Source: Castor canadensis
Lineage: Eukaryota; Chordata; Mammalia; Rodentia; Castoridae
Direction: 5' to 3'
NCBI RefSeq assembly: GCF_047511655.1
Contig: NC_133397.1
Span: 17,075,501 to 17,139,500, forward strand
Length of the DNA stretch: 64,000 nt
A program made the translations under genes and the position numbers. The notes under the pieces were generated by a model. It was not told the DNA's origin, ran no database searches, and worked only from the letters and a program-made list of their open reading frames with translations. Shown here in pieces: positions 11,824-23,024 of the stretch. Position 1 is the stretch's first letter, and the number at the start of each line of letters is the position of its first letter.

Positions 11824-13668
11824 GGCAGTCTAGTCTCCGACTGGTTTTGGATGTCACAACTTGGCCTAACCTCTAATCTAATACTTCTGCTAACTTGAAT
11901 AAGTACATACTCAGGAAGACTATTTATTGTTCAACACCAGAAAAGACTTACAAACATATGAAAGGTTTAAGAAAGTAAAAAGCAAGTATTACAGTGTTAA
12001 GACTGCATTTTATACATTTGAAATGCCTAAGAAATTTTGGCCTAGCAAAGGTAACCTTTACCTTACTAAAGGTTAATTAATTTAGGCTTCTTTGAAAAGT
12101 TACTTTAAAATCTAACTAAATATTGAAACACCTAAGAGAACTATTAACTTAAGACAAATTAAGTTACGGAAACTATGTATTAACACCAAACAGTTAAAGA
12201 TGCTTAAATTTGTTAAAGGTAAATCTAGCTGGAAGGAAAAATAGCTACACTTGTGCAGAGCAGAAAACCTAAACAAACAAAAAAACCTCAGCTTATTCTA
12301 ACAAGCAGACTGCTGAAATGTAACTTTAATTTTTAAATTAGTGTGGTGTAACTTTTTCTGTGTAACAATAACTGTACTCAGAAACGCAAAACACGGCTCT
12401 ATACAACTCAATTTTCACCACAAAACTGGAACTTAAAAAGCATTCTTACAATCAGGGAAATGTTATCAATTACTTGTTGACTGTATACATGATGTAAACC
12501 ATTTTATAAAGGCAAGATATTAAGACTAGTACAAAAAATGTATTAACCAATTAAAAATATTCAACCTTGTATTTTTAACAGGATTCCTAGCCAGAATGTC
12601 TTAAATCATCCTCCAATACTCCAGGTCACATGGCCTATTAAACACGAATCTAAGCAGTGAACAAGCTTTTTAAATGCTAAGGTAACTCCCTTTATTAAAA
12701 TTGTTTCCTTGACACACAGTATCTTTACAGGTATTACGTTCCTTTTAAGCGTTTAAAAGCCCTTTCCCTAAAAACCTTTACCGAAAACTTGCGCCATCAG
12801 TTTTCTTTAGTAAAAACCTAAGGTACTGTCTGGACACGATTTGTCTTATTGGATCTAATATGTCGAAATTCGTTCCCTTCCCCACAAATTAAATGTATTA
12901 GAATGAAAAGCCACGTTAACCTTAAGAAAAGTGCATTTTCTCCAGCTATGTTCTCAGAAGAGGCACTAAACTTTCACAAACGTGTTTGGGCAGAAAGCTT
13001 TACACAATTTATTTTTCCAAAATCCGACCCAATTCGGATCTCAAACTTGCTAAACACTTGAGGCCGCTAATCCTTTCGTTTGGTTTTAAGTTACAGGTTT
13101 TTCTGAGCACCGAAAACTGTTCCTCCAACACACACAACACGCCTTCCTAATGGCACCTGAACTAGTCGAACCCAAGTCCCTGTTGTCTTTCATCCACTTC
13201 GGGCCCTCGCGCACCCCCACTTGTCTTCACAAGCCCACTCCTTCCGCTTCGCCCACTTCCACCCTCGCACGTTTTTCTGGGTCCACCAGGCCTACCCACC
13301 TCCCCACCCCTCGCCCGTCTCCGAACCCAAAGCCTGGGGGCGCAGACGAATCGCCCGGGCTCTAAGCCCAAGCCCGCAGGCGCCGAGGAACAAGCAGGTC
13401 GGGCCCGGCCAGCCCTGCGGAGGGCGCGGGGGAAAGGAAGCGGGAAAGCCGCGAGCGCAGCGCCCCCTCCCCGCGCGGCGCACACCCCCTTCCGGCTCCC
13501 CTCCCCCTGCATTGTGCGAGCGGGCCCAGGCCGCAGGCGGCCCGGCACCCGCAGGCCCGTCCTCCCTCCCGCTGGTGGCCTGCTCCCCACGAGGCCGCCA
13601 CACAAAGCTCGGAGCCGACCCCTGCGGCGCCCAAGGACGGGAGAGGGAGCGAGTGCAGGCTGACTTAC

Positions 13669-13960
13669 GGGGCTGCTACGGCTGTGCTGCCTCAGCCGGA
13701 GACACCGACCGTTGGGCACCGGCGGCGTCGCTCTTGGCCGTCCTCCCCCTCCTCCGCCTTCGGTGGCGGCAATGTCTTCTTTCTCCTCCTACCTCCCTCC
13801 CCCCCACCCCACCTCCTCCTTCTCCTCCCCCTCCTCCTCCGAACCACCGAAGTACCGAGGGTGAGACACAGAGACTCACAACAACATGGCTGCCACCGCC
13901 GCCTCCCCTCCCCTCCCCCCCGCCCACCGGGCGCGCGCAAGGCACTCCGGGAGAAAGGGG
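13669..13960 (-). other. PUM2: Noncoding first exon (5'UTR) of PUM2-like gene
   Basis: On the minus strand a sequence ending in 'gcagcacagccgtagcagcccc' meets GTAAGT, a near-perfect 5' splice donor (GT at 13,668-13,667). The upstream limit is uncertain; I place the start near 13,960 because sequence beyond becomes promoter-like. The exon is G/A-rich over 13,775-13,840. It holds one minus-strand ATG, at 13,887, that opens a three-codon upstream frame (Met-Leu-Leu-stop, ending at 13,876). PUM2 encodes a Pumilio RNA-binding repressor, and none of its coding sequence lies here. Assignment rests on the SLC7A15-PUM2 neighbour relation known in mouse and human; another CpG-island gene cannot be excluded. 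Confidence 0.5.
13775..13840. repeat. Polypyrimidine/polypurine tract inside exon 1
   Basis: About 65 bp are almost pure C/T on the plus strand, so the minus-strand transcript is G/A-rich with many GG and GGG runs. Such tracts can form G-quadruplexes in RNA or triplex DNA. Confidence 0.85.
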
Positions 13961-14442
13961 AGGGGGAGCACTCACCGAGGAACGGCGCCTCTCAGTGGCT
14001 CACGTCCCTTCTCCCGCGCTCCGGGCGCGGGCCGGAGACGGCTCTGCGCGTGCGCACGCACCCTGCGCGCTCGCGCATGCAGGCGCTCTCCAGCCGGCGC
14101 TCCCCCGCCCTCACTTTGCGGGCTTCCAGCTAGGTGTAGCCTTCTGCTGCTTGCGCTCACCCCCTGGGCCCTGAGGCTGTGATGCCCTCCCGCAGCGCGC
14201 GCGGGGCTCGGAAGTCGCAGGCTTGGAGTTTCCGTGCGCTGCGTTCTCCTGTCTTCCGGCATGTGGCCTCGACTTCCGAACTCGCGCACCCTCCGCGACA
14301 GCTCATTGTTCGCTGCCGACTGTGGGTACAGGTATCGGCGCCCGCGTCCCCCGCCTTGGGGTGCTCCTCACACTTCGCTTCCGGGATGCTGGTACCTTCA
14401 AGAGCCAGACCTTAATCCGGCTTTGCCTCTCTCTCCACCCAG

Positions 14443-14567
14443 ATTTTGGAGATGCATTTGAGGGTGAAAAATTACACCCTGCAAGTGGACTGTCATTTTC
14501 CCAGAGGCTGCTCCTTGGGCTAGTGGAGCCAGCTCAGCAGATTATGGGCCCCCAGTGCTTGGCCTAG
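14443..14567 (+). other. Candidate internal exon of a divergent noncoding transcript
   Basis: A 125-bp segment is bounded on the plus strand by a good acceptor (pyrimidine-rich 'ctctctctccacccag' ending at 14,442) and a good donor (CCTAG then GTAAGC at 14,568). It lies about 100-600 bp from the CpG island, as an exon of a promoter-divergent transcript would. The open frames over it do not look like any known protein. It could equally be chance splice sites, or a 5' noncoding exon of the downstream transporter gene. Confidence 0.3.
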
Positions 14568-15000
14568 GTAAGCACAAAGGAAACCAACATGGATCTCCAG
14601 TTGGGCCACTGCTTTCTCTCTCATGCTGTGTGTCACAGGCTGAAGACAGTCCCCTCTCGAGGGCTTGTTGGAGGCTAGTTGGAGACCCCAAATCTGTCCC
14701 TCCTGGCTTGGAATCTCTGCAGAAAATAGTGATAACTCCGAGATTTGGACCCAACTCGTGGCCACTCCTTCCCTTGTCACAGCGTATGAATTATACATGA
14801 TAAAGCGTACAGCTCCTGGTTCTCCTGACATTGTGGACTTTATAAACATTCAGAGTCTTGTTTAATCTGTCTTCCCTAGGCAACTATAAAGCCCACCAGC
14901 GCAGAGACCGTGTGTGCCTTGTTCCATGCGGTGTCCTCCAGTATCTGTTAAACACATGAGTTCATTTTTCATTACTACCAAAAGTGTCTGAAATCCATTT

Positions 15001-15345
15001 GTCTTAGTTTTGTGATGCTTTAACAATATCAGATTGGGTAATTTATAAGGAAAAGAAATTTCTCACCAGATTGGTAAGTCCAATATTGAAGAGCCACCAT
15101 CTGGCAAGGGCCTTAGTACTGCATAAGCTCATAGTGGAATGAGGGGCTGAACTTGCTTTTAGAACAAACAATCCACTGGCAAGATGACTTACACACTCCC
15201 TTCATAACGACTAGTCAATTCTCCAGAACAGGACCCTTATGAGCTAGTCATCCCTCTTTAGGCCCCACCTCCCATACTCTTGCATTGGGAATTAAGTTTC
15301 CAACACAAGAACTTTGGGACACACGTTCAAACTATAGCACCATCT
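15001..15345 (-). mobile_element. MaLR-type LTR, antisense
   Basis: 'gattgggtaatttataagg' near the left end and 'ggccccacctccc' near the right are landmarks of the reverse complement of MST/MLT1/ORR1-like LTRs, and 'ttcaaactatagca' closes it. Confidence 0.7.
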
Positions 15346-15359
15346 CATGCCTTTACCTC

Positions 15360-15790
15360 CTACCCAAATTTCAGGCTTCTAAATATTTCCACTTGACTAT
15401 TATTTCTGTCATCAAACATGTTACGAACTGAAGTAACACCCATCTCCTAACCCCCATGTCTTGCACTGTCTGCACTATTGGAAATGCTACCACTTAATCA
15501 TTCCCCAGAGTACTCTACACCATCTTTGTTTCTCGCTCTTCCCCACTCCCTACAAGGATAACTTGCCAAACCTTGCAGAGTTTTACTTCCTAAATATTTC
15601 TACAGACAGCCCTTTATCTCCCACTTATACAAGCCTTACTTCCAAGGACTGGATTTCTGTAGCTGGCTTATTAGCATTCCTGTCCCCCTCCAATCAATTC
15701 TCACTGCCACTTAAAATGCAAATCCAACTCATGGCACTTGGACCTCTCCTTCAAGCATTGTCTCCCTCTCTCACACAATAACATCTCCCA
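15360..15790 (+). mobile_element. Possible L2 relic
   Basis: Pyrimidine-rich sequence with scattered L2-like words, but no convincing run. A 106-residue frame here has no recognisable domain. Confidence 0.2.
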
Positions 15791-15840
15791 AATGTTATCT
15801 GTTCAGTGTTAATAGATGTTCCTTTAAGAAAAACACCACA

Positions 15841-15945
15841 GCTGGATATTAAACAGCTGCAATCCCAGCAATGAGGAGGCCAAGGCAGGAGGTAGAGCAG
15901 CTGCCTAGCAAGCGTGAGCCCCTGAGTTCAAATCCCAATACTACA
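15841..15945 (+). mobile_element. Composite SINE with internal deletion
   Basis: A short 7SL-like start ('gctgcaatcccagcaatgaggagg') is fused directly to the tRNA-like half ('gagcagctgcctagcaagcg', 'gagttcaaatccca'). The middle of the element is missing. Confidence 0.7.
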
Positions 15946-17160
15946 AAAGTCCTACAATCAAGTAACTATGGGAGGTACTGGGATGTATACATTTTGTCTC
16001 CCTCTGAATGCACAGAAGCAAGAGACTGCTATACCTTGGGAATCAAGAGCTAGAAAAGACACTGGGACATAGGCAGAACCAGATCACTGGGCTCCCCCTC
16101 CACTGGGCTGTTAACAGCAAAAGAGTCTTTACATACAGTTATTCAGTCTGAGTGAAAATAGGTGGACCATTAGCGGCTGCTCCTCAGAATATGGTATTGG
16201 GACTAAAAGACCCTAATCTCCCCACAGGAAGCCTCTCAAATCTGGGATCTTTTGGGCTGGCTTACAAATAAGGAACCTGTAGAAAAGAGTAGAGTTAAGA
16301 GGAAAAAAAAGTCCTGATAATGTTTCTCTTGCACTTGTTCCTGGGTCTGGCTGACTGCCTTTGTACGCGTGCCTGGAAAATCTGTGTAATGAATTCTGTT
16401 TTGTTTTGTTTTTGTTTTTTTTTTTGCTGAAGCCGGATGAAGTTAGTTTCTTCTATAACCATGAGTCCTTACGAAAACCTGTGTATACACTATAGGTATA
16501 ATTTGGTGCTTACAATATGCGAGCACTTTCCATACATTGCCTCATTTAATGCTCCCAATATCCCCAGGAGCAAGGCCAGCTTTATGGCAGTTGCACAAGG
16601 CCTCACTTAGAAGGGTCTACAGTTGATTTAATGCTCGTCATCTCCCAGAAAGTCTTAATGGTTTTTGGAAAAGCAAACCCTCCTTTTAATTTTGCACTGT
16701 GCCTCACAAATTATATAGCCTTTCTTTTCTGCCTGTGAGGTGTTATTTCTAGTTGAGAATGGGTTTCTTTACTACAGGTAGACTTCTTAGCATCTTTAAA
16801 ATTGAAAATAGGCATTGAAAAGATCCAAGTGAGGGGCATAGCATGCAATATTTCCTGGCCAAATTTGATCATAGAAGACTCTTCACAGAGAATCTCTTAT
16901 GGTTTTATGTTGTGTAGGACACAGATTAAGACCCAACCCTTTGATGATCTGACTCTGCCTATCTCCCAATCTTTGCAGCTTGTGATTCCCAGTGCATGGT
17001 GAACAGTTTCTTGCTTCTGTGCCTTCCCATATGCTTTGCAATCTGCCATGCTCATTAAGCGCTTCTGATCATAATTGGCTTCTCTTTAGATTTACCTACA
17101 AGGAAAGAATGCACTCCTCAGCTAATAAAAATATCTTGTGTGCTTGGTGGTTAAGATGGA
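15946..17160. other. Intergenic sequence, few recognisable features
   Basis: A T-rich microsatellite (ttttgttttgtttttg, 16,398-16,425) and a short MIR-like piece (16,508-16,580, 'cctcatttaatgctcccaata') are all I can name. No exon-like structure is seen. Confidence 0.6.
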
Positions 17161-17164
17161 CATT

Positions 17165-17320
17165 GTAATTGACACCTCAGCAGCCATTCTAATCACCAGG
17201 GAGCTTGTTACAAATGCAGAATTTGGCGTCTCGCCAGACCACTGAATCAGAATCTGCATTTTAACACGATTCCTGGGCAATACCTATACACAGTATAAGT
17301 TTGAGAAGCATTAGTAAGCC
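17165..17320 (+). mobile_element. MER5A-type DNA transposon
   Basis: 'accagggagcttgttacaaatgcag', 'ctgaatcagaatctgcatttta' and 'tttgagaagca' occur in MER5A order; they are diverged but unmistakable as hAT-Charlie. Confidence 0.75.
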
Positions 17321-17580
17321 AATTACAGAAGTTCCATCAGGCTTACTAGAAAGTGATTCTGTAATGGGTGTGCCTCATCCATTTTGAACCAGTGAGACCC
17401 AGAAAGGTGCCAAGCCAAAACATCTGAGGGCAAAGAAAGCTGTCTCTTTCCTGGTTGTAAACAGTATCTCATATTGCCTCAATTCCTACTGACAGGTATC
17501 TTATGACTGCAAGAGAAAGCAGACTGGGGCCGGGATACTGTAGCCTACTCAATGTTTGTTCTTCCCTTCTTCCTCTTAGT

Positions 17581-17614
17581 GATCCACCCAAAGGAGGGTG
17601 GATCCTCCTTTGGG
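17581..17614. repeat. Two overlapping perfect hairpins
   Basis: Palindrome one pairs 17,581-17,589 (gatccaccc) with 17,596-17,604 around a 6-base loop. Palindrome two pairs 17,587-17,597 (cccaaaggagg) with 17,604-17,614 around another 6-base loop. They share bases and cannot form together. Confidence 0.85.
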
Positions 17615-17689
17615 CTGGGGGAGGGACAGAATAGTGTCCTAACTTTCCAGCCACATGCCTTGCATCTTGAGAATGATCTAAATGGTCAA

Positions 17690-17870
17690 GTGATTCTCAG
17701 CCAGAATTTCACATCAGAATCACCTGGGTAACATTTAGGATTATATCAATTCCCAGGTCTCTCCCTCTGAGATTTTGATTTAATGGGTCTGGGCTGAAGC
17801 CTAGATATTGGTATATTTTAAAAGCTCCTCAGTGGTCATAGTATGTAGCTATAATGGAGAACCATCAATT
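17690..17870 (+). mobile_element. MER5-type DNA transposon
   Basis: 'cacatcagaatcacctggg' near the start and 'agattttgatttaatgggtctggg' in the middle are MER5A/B landmarks. It ends near 'ggagaaccatcaa'. It is the second copy within 550 bp. Confidence 0.8.
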
Positions 17871-17879
17871 TAGATAGCT

Positions 17880-18960
17880 CACATCTTAGAGCATAATGCC
17901 ATTTTAGTATATCCTATGTAAATGCCCCTTTCCCACTGGGACTGATTGCAAAACTTCTTGTAAACTTGCCCTATAATTTTATTATCTTTATAAAAATAAT
18001 ACAAGCCTTTAAAAAACTCCAGAAATTCAGAAAAGTTCTAATCATCTCAATTTTACTATCACAGAAGTTGTGGTATCCACATTTTGTGAGCACCCATAAC
18101 TCACAAATACAGATAAAGAGATGGATAAAGAATGACATCAACAGTAATAGATTCCTGCGCACACTATCTTTTAAAGTATTTTTAAAGGAAAGTGCTTTAA
18201 AGTATTTTTAAATACAGTATTGGATTTATTATTTAAATTGAACAAAAAATATTGAAGGAACTGCTCAGATACATGTTACTTCACAGGAAAGACTGATTCA
18301 TAATAGATTTCTCAAATATTAAGCAAAATTATAAAAATTACTATTAGGACAGTAACTTTTCAAACTGTATTTCAACATCAGTTAGCACTGAAATCCTTGC
18401 TATTGAAGATAAATTAGCACTTTCTGTCACTTCTGTGTACTTCCTAATTTTTTACTTTGTCAAGATTTATGACATTTACGTTCTAGTTTATCCAGCAATT
18501 CCCTAATAATTTGTCTTTATTTCATTATTTAAGTGTGTTTGTCATTCACTGCTTCTTTGTTTCTCACTGCCTCATTTTAGTTAGGCAATAATGGATTTCA
18601 TCATGTATCAGTTAGCCTTTACTTTTTAAAACCATTCCCAATAATCACTTATTAGATCACAGTTCTGTGAGTTGGTGAGTTGGGCTGGATTCAGCCAGGA
18701 GGTTTTGTGGTTCTCTCCTGGCCCACTGATACAATTGCATTTGGCTAATGACTTGACTGGGGCTAGATAATTGAGGTCTGGCTGTCAGTCATAACACATG
18801 GTAGCCCCTTCAGCAGTCTAGCTCAGGGTTGTTCATGTGATAGCAGAGTGGGAATCAAGCTGAAGGTTTCTTGAGGTCTAGGTTTGGAGCTCACAGAATA
18901 CCCCTTCTACCATAACTTACTGTCAAAACTAATCATAAATCCAGCCCAGATTAAAAAAAT
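17880..18960. other. Intergenic sequence, nothing recognised
   Basis: AT-rich to 18,600 with a direct duplication of 'taaagtatttttaa' at 18,171 and 18,198. The remainder has no gene or repeat I can name. Confidence 0.5.
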
Positions 18961-18971
18961 AAAGAAACCAA

Positions 18972-19075
18972 AGATGGGTGTATTCCTGTAATCCCAGTAC
19001 TTGGGAGACAAAGGCAGGAAGATTGTGAGTTCAAGGCCAGCCTGGGTTATATATTGAGACCCTGTTTATAAATGT
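18972..19075 (+). mobile_element. B1-like SINE
   Basis: 'ctgtaatcccagtacttggg', 'gagttcaaggccagcctggg' and 'gagaccctgttt' are a 7SL-derived B1 in sense orientation. Confidence 0.85.
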
Positions 19076-19214
19076 ATACATACATATATAAATACATAAA
19101 GAAACAATCTTTTGATGGGAGGAGCTACAAAAATGTGTGTCCATTTGTAATTTTTCATGACAGACTCATATTCCCTGAGTTACTTCACATTTGAAAATGC
19201 CTTCCTATTGTTTG

Positions 19215-19292
19215 TTTGTTTTTGTGGTACTGGGGATGAAACCCAGAGCCTCACACATGCACTCAACCATTGAGCTACATCTCCAGTACCTT
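19215..19292 (-). mobile_element. ID SINE, antisense
   Basis: 'gtggtactggggatgaaaccc', 'acatgcactcaaccattgag' and 'ctacatctccagtacc' are the reverse complement of ID. Confidence 0.85.
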
Positions 19293-20289
19293 CCTGTTTT
19301 AAACAACAACTATTTTGGGGTCTTGCTTTAAAAAATTTTTTTTCACCTAAAATTTTGTCAACATTGCTCCTATGGAAAAGTCTGAGGCTAGTTTGATTTT
19401 AATCTACTTAAGTTTTTTCCTCTACTTTTTGAAGTTTCCTATCTTAACCACAGTGTGTCTCAATATTAATCATTCTCTGACATTTTCCTGATATCACAAT
19501 TTAACACTGATATTTGAAAAGGAAGTTCTTTTTATCATTTCAGGAAAATTTTTCTGCATATTCTGAATTTTTTTCTGAGTTATGATAGATACTATACTTC
19601 AAGGATTACCATTATTCTTATTTGAAACATCTTTGTCCTTCCACATGGGTTATCTTCTTGCTAATTGCCTTAGTATCTTTGCCTTTTTCTTCTGAATTTA
19701 CTATGATTAACTCAAACTTTTCTTCAGGTTACTAATAAAATTTGTGAAGTACTAAGGATTCACTGCCAAGTTGTGCAGTAGTGCAATCTAATGGAATGTT
19801 TTGTTTACAATGTTTCTTTAGCTCTGCAATCATTCTTTTCATCTCATTTTGAGATTTTTATGAAGTCATTTGTACTGATTATTAATCTGCCGTTTCTCAG
19901 TTCCAGTTTTTGCAGTGTTCAAGTTGGGATTCTGCAAACTGCACTTGTTTACCAGCTAGCTCCCTCTTAGCCTCTATAAATAGTGGGCAGCTGGAGAGAT
20001 ACTGGAAGGCAGGAGAAAGGAGAAGCCTTTTGCTCCTTTCCACTTGCATATGATTCCTGTCAAGAGTGACCCCCAAAACAGCATGTCCGCCCAGCTTCAG
20101 CAGCTGGTTCCTGTTTTTAACTTCTTTGCACACTCCTGGAACTGGCTCATGGCACTCCTTCTCCAGGCCCCTGAGCTATCTGCAGCAACCAGCGCTCACT
20201 TCCTCAGAGGTCCATGTCCCAACATCTTATCATTCACCCCCTTGCCTCTTATCTTTTTGTCTAAATGAGTCTCTTTTAAACAACATTAC

Positions 20290-20516
20290 TAGCTCTTATT
20301 TTTTAAAACATATTTATTGAGCTAGAGTTAATGTAACATATAACTTATTCACTTAAATATATGGTATTTTGGTGCAATACATGTATTTCAGTTTCTTTTT
20401 TAGAATATTCACAATCTATACAACCATTACCACAGTTGACTTTAGAATATGTTTGTCACTTCAAAAAGAAGGCTTTCACCCCCATCTCTCGGTCCCCTAA
20501 GTAACCCCTGATCTAC

Positions 20517-20560
<44 letters not shown>

Positions 20561-20980
20561 CAGGTTCTCGAAATGTAGCCCAGCTGGCCTCTAACTCAAG
20601 ATCCTCCTGCCCCAGCCTACTGAGTGCTGAAATTACAAGTATGTGCCACCATACCACTAATCTACTTTTTATCTGCATAAATAATTTGTCTGTTCTGGAC
20701 ATCTTATAAAAATGTCATTGTGTAAGATTTTATGTGATTAACTTTGTTCACTTAGTATAATCTTTAAAGGTTTATCCATGCTAGAGCATGTATCAGTGCT
20801 TCATTCCTTTTATGTCCAAGTAGTATTCCATTGCATGACTATTACACTTTTTGTTTATCCGTTCATCAATTAAGGAACGTTTGGGTTATTACTATCCTCA
20901 TGTTAAGAATAATGCTGCTGTGAACGTTCAGGTACAAGTTTTTGTGTGGAGTGCCTTTGTTCTCATAATACATTTCTTTC
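20290..20980 (-). mobile_element. LINE-1 3' region, antisense, split by a SINE
   Basis: The left part resembles the reverse complement of a mammalian-wide L1 3'UTR. The right part (20,700-20,980: 'tagtattccattgcatgact', 'ttatccgttcatcaattaagg', 'aataatgctgctgtgaacg') is the reverse complement of the L1 ORF2 3' end. A TG microsatellite and a B1 are inserted at 20,520-20,655. Confidence 0.75.
20520..20655 (-). mobile_element. (GT)n plus B1-like SINE, antisense
   Basis: About 17 GT units are joined to 'gacaggttctcgaaatgtag' and 'gtgctgaaattacaagtatg', the reverse complement of B1. Open frames across the repeat give only Cys-Val or His-Thr runs. The same GT-B1 arrangement recurs at 51,746. Confidence 0.85.
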
Positions 20981-22350
20981 AGATGGGTTCTCTGTCATTT
21001 GTATGATGTGTTCCTCCCATTCTGCCTGCAGTATGTCTGTGAATGGAAGGGCAACTTTGTTTCTTGCCATTCAAGACTACCATGAGCAATCCTGGTACAC
21101 TTTCTTTTTGCCTTGAGCTACTGCAAGTGAAATCTTTTTGACAGTTGTCTTACTCTTCTGGGACCAAAATGACTTCTCCTCAGAGCTTCATTTTGAATCC
21201 TGAGTATAGTACATGGTAGATCCACCTCTCTGTAGCCTGAGTAAACCATAGTGGGAGAAGGGAAGAGCTTAGTCATCACTATGTTGAATTCTTGCTTGAC
21301 AACCTAGATTGTGGATCTCTATTGAGCCTAGCCAAGGCCTGGGTTACTCAGAAGGTCTGTTCCACTCCCATGGACTTTAGCATAGTTTTGTTTTGTTTGC
21401 ATTACTAGAGTTTGAACTCAGGACCTCACACTTGCTAGCTAAGAGCTGTACCGCTTGAGCCACTCTTCTAGCCCATTTTTGCATTAGGTACCTTTGAGAT
21501 AGGGTCTCATGAGATATTTGCCCAGGCTGGCTTCAAACTACTATTCTTCTTCTGTCTGCCTCCCAAGTAGCTAGGATTACAGGAGTGGGCCACCAAGGCT
21601 CAGCCTGTAGCATGTTTCGCCGACTAAGAATACCATGGACAATGCCAACCTATGGTGACATCTATACTGCCTCCCACTATAGACCATCCTAGCAACCTGA
21701 TCTGTTAGACTCCTGTCTCAGTACTAAAATGAAGATGAACTCTGAGCTTGCCATAAACCTTCTCCTTCTACAACAGCCCAATTTCTTCAGGATTTGCATG
21801 CTTTGGTTTATAAGGAAATGTTTTAGTGCTTACAATCTGATGGACTTCCATGACATTGAATAATACTTGCTCTTCAAGAGAACCATCCAGTCTCTGTAGA
21901 GGGATTTTCAAAAGCTTTCACTTCCTATCCTGAAGTACGTCAATTTCTTTTTCTTTTTGATGGTATTCTTCAGAACAACATGGCTCATGTGGGCTTCCTT
22001 GAGTTCCACTTCTTTGTCTAAAAACCTGTATAAAATGAAGACCCCAGTGTTAGTTAAACATTGACTATCTGTTGTTCTTCCATGACATACAGTAAAACAT
22101 TGGGGATCTGAATTTCAGTGTTGAGAACAGCTGTTCTAGCTTAGATGAAACTTTTGTGAGTCTGTGCATGAGACCAGATCTGGTATAATCTTCTATGTTC
22201 TGTTGACCTACGAAGGAGAGGCCAACTGAATGTTAGAGGAAGAGCCACAGGCATTTTCCAGTATATAAGCATGTCTGGATAGGGTGGAGTTTTCTTAACT
22301 TGTTATGGTGTCTGGTGGTGGTGGTGAATCTTGTCTGACTATTATTATTA
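20981..22350. other. Low-repeat intergenic sequence of unknown origin
   Basis: Apart from the SINE at 21,387-21,605 this block has no named repeat. The SINE has a target duplication of about 7 bp (tagcat). A minus-strand frame stays open for roughly 60 codons within 21,030-21,290 and is rich in Arg/Lys/His, which made me consider a processed pseudogene, but I cannot match it to a gene. Confidence 0.3.
21387..21605 (-). mobile_element. Composite SINE, antisense
   Basis: 'gagtttgaactcaggacctc', 'cttgagccactcttctagccc', 'agatagggtctcatgagat' and 'tagctaggattacagg' give both halves in reverse. Flanks 'tagcatag' and 'tagcatg' look like its target-site duplication. Confidence 0.9.
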
Positions 22351-22565
22351 TTTTTCTTTTTGGTGGGACTGGGGTTTGAACTCAGGGCTTGTCCTTGGAA
22401 AGCGGGTGCTCTGCTGCTTGAGCCACACCTCTAGCCCATTTTGGCCTGGTTATTTTGGAGATGGGTTCTCACGAATTATTTGCCCAGGTTGGCCTTGAAC
22501 CACAATCCTTTTGATCTCAGCCTCCCAAGTAGCTAGGATTACAGGTGTGAGTCACTGGTACCCAG
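22351..22565 (-). mobile_element. Composite SINE, antisense
   Basis: Full-length reverse copy: 'ggtttgaactcagggcttg', 'gcttgagccacacctctagcc', 'gagatgggttctcacg', 'tagctaggattacaggtgtg'. Confidence 0.9.
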
Positions 22566-23024
22566 TTGACTATTCCTTACATTTGAGCATCACTTTCCTT
22601 GACTTAAAATAGAAATGGTCTCTGACTAAAGCAAGAACAAGACTTTATCAAGCAATCCTATATTATCTTAGACATAGCACGCTTCCTTAATTCTCAGAGC
22701 ATGACCTGCATACAACTGGGGTGATTCTCAGCTTAGGAGAAGGTGAGTCAGGGAGTCAAACTATCCTCATAAATTAAGAAATAAGTCACTATTAGCCCAT
22801 AATGCCAAGGAAAATCTATTGATATCTTCTACTTTATAGACAACTAGGTATGGACATTTTGAAAGTAGCTTTTGTTTTCTTATTTTGTCATTAAACTACA
22901 GATACACTACTATAGGAAAAATATATACAAAATATTGAAAACATCTTGGTTGTGCAGCAGGACTGGCTTCAGTGTTTATTGTCCCCTGTGTGTTGTGTTT
23001 AAGAATGGCTCTTCTCAGAAGATA

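Larger units (their letters stand above)
1..13668 (-). other. PUM2: Putative first intron of the PUM2-like gene (partial)
   Basis: If the minus-strand donor at 13,668 is correct, everything left of it is intron 1 of that transcript, running off the window. I looked on the minus strand for a Pumilio first coding exon and found nothing recognisable. The stretch is AT-rich with no long frames. It contains the SINE, MaLR, MER5, L2, MIR and L1 fragments listed separately. Blocks 1-1,480, 4,100-5,400, 9,150-10,750 and 11,830-13,140 show no repeat or gene I can name. Intron status is inferred from the splice donor and from synteny, not seen directly. Confidence 0.5.
13140..14380. promoter_or_regulatory. 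PUM2: CpG island, bidirectional-type promoter
   Basis: GC content and CpG density rise sharply against AT-rich flanks. The core 13,370-14,350 is full of CpG, with Sp1-type GGGCGG/CCCGCCC strings and an 'acaacatggctgcc' YY1-like site near 13,880. It contains a minus-strand first exon with a strong donor. The right side, 14,180-14,380, remains CpG-rich and could start transcription on the plus strand. Several long open frames cross it in both directions, but they are low-complexity Pro/Arg/Gly products of GC-rich DNA, not proteins. Ubiquitous expression would fit such an island; that is inference. Confidence 0.85.

Noticed and set aside
13162-14289. Several long open frames on both strands (up to 317 codons) across the CpG island
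   Set aside because: Their products are Pro/Arg/Gly/Ala-rich low-complexity runs in all frames, as expected where stop codons are rare in GC-rich DNA. A splice donor and promoter features fit a noncoding exon better.
21030-21290. Minus-strand 60-codon basic frame suggesting a processed pseudogene
   Set aside because: No poly-A tail, target duplication or recognisable protein. A frame of this length between stops is not unusual.
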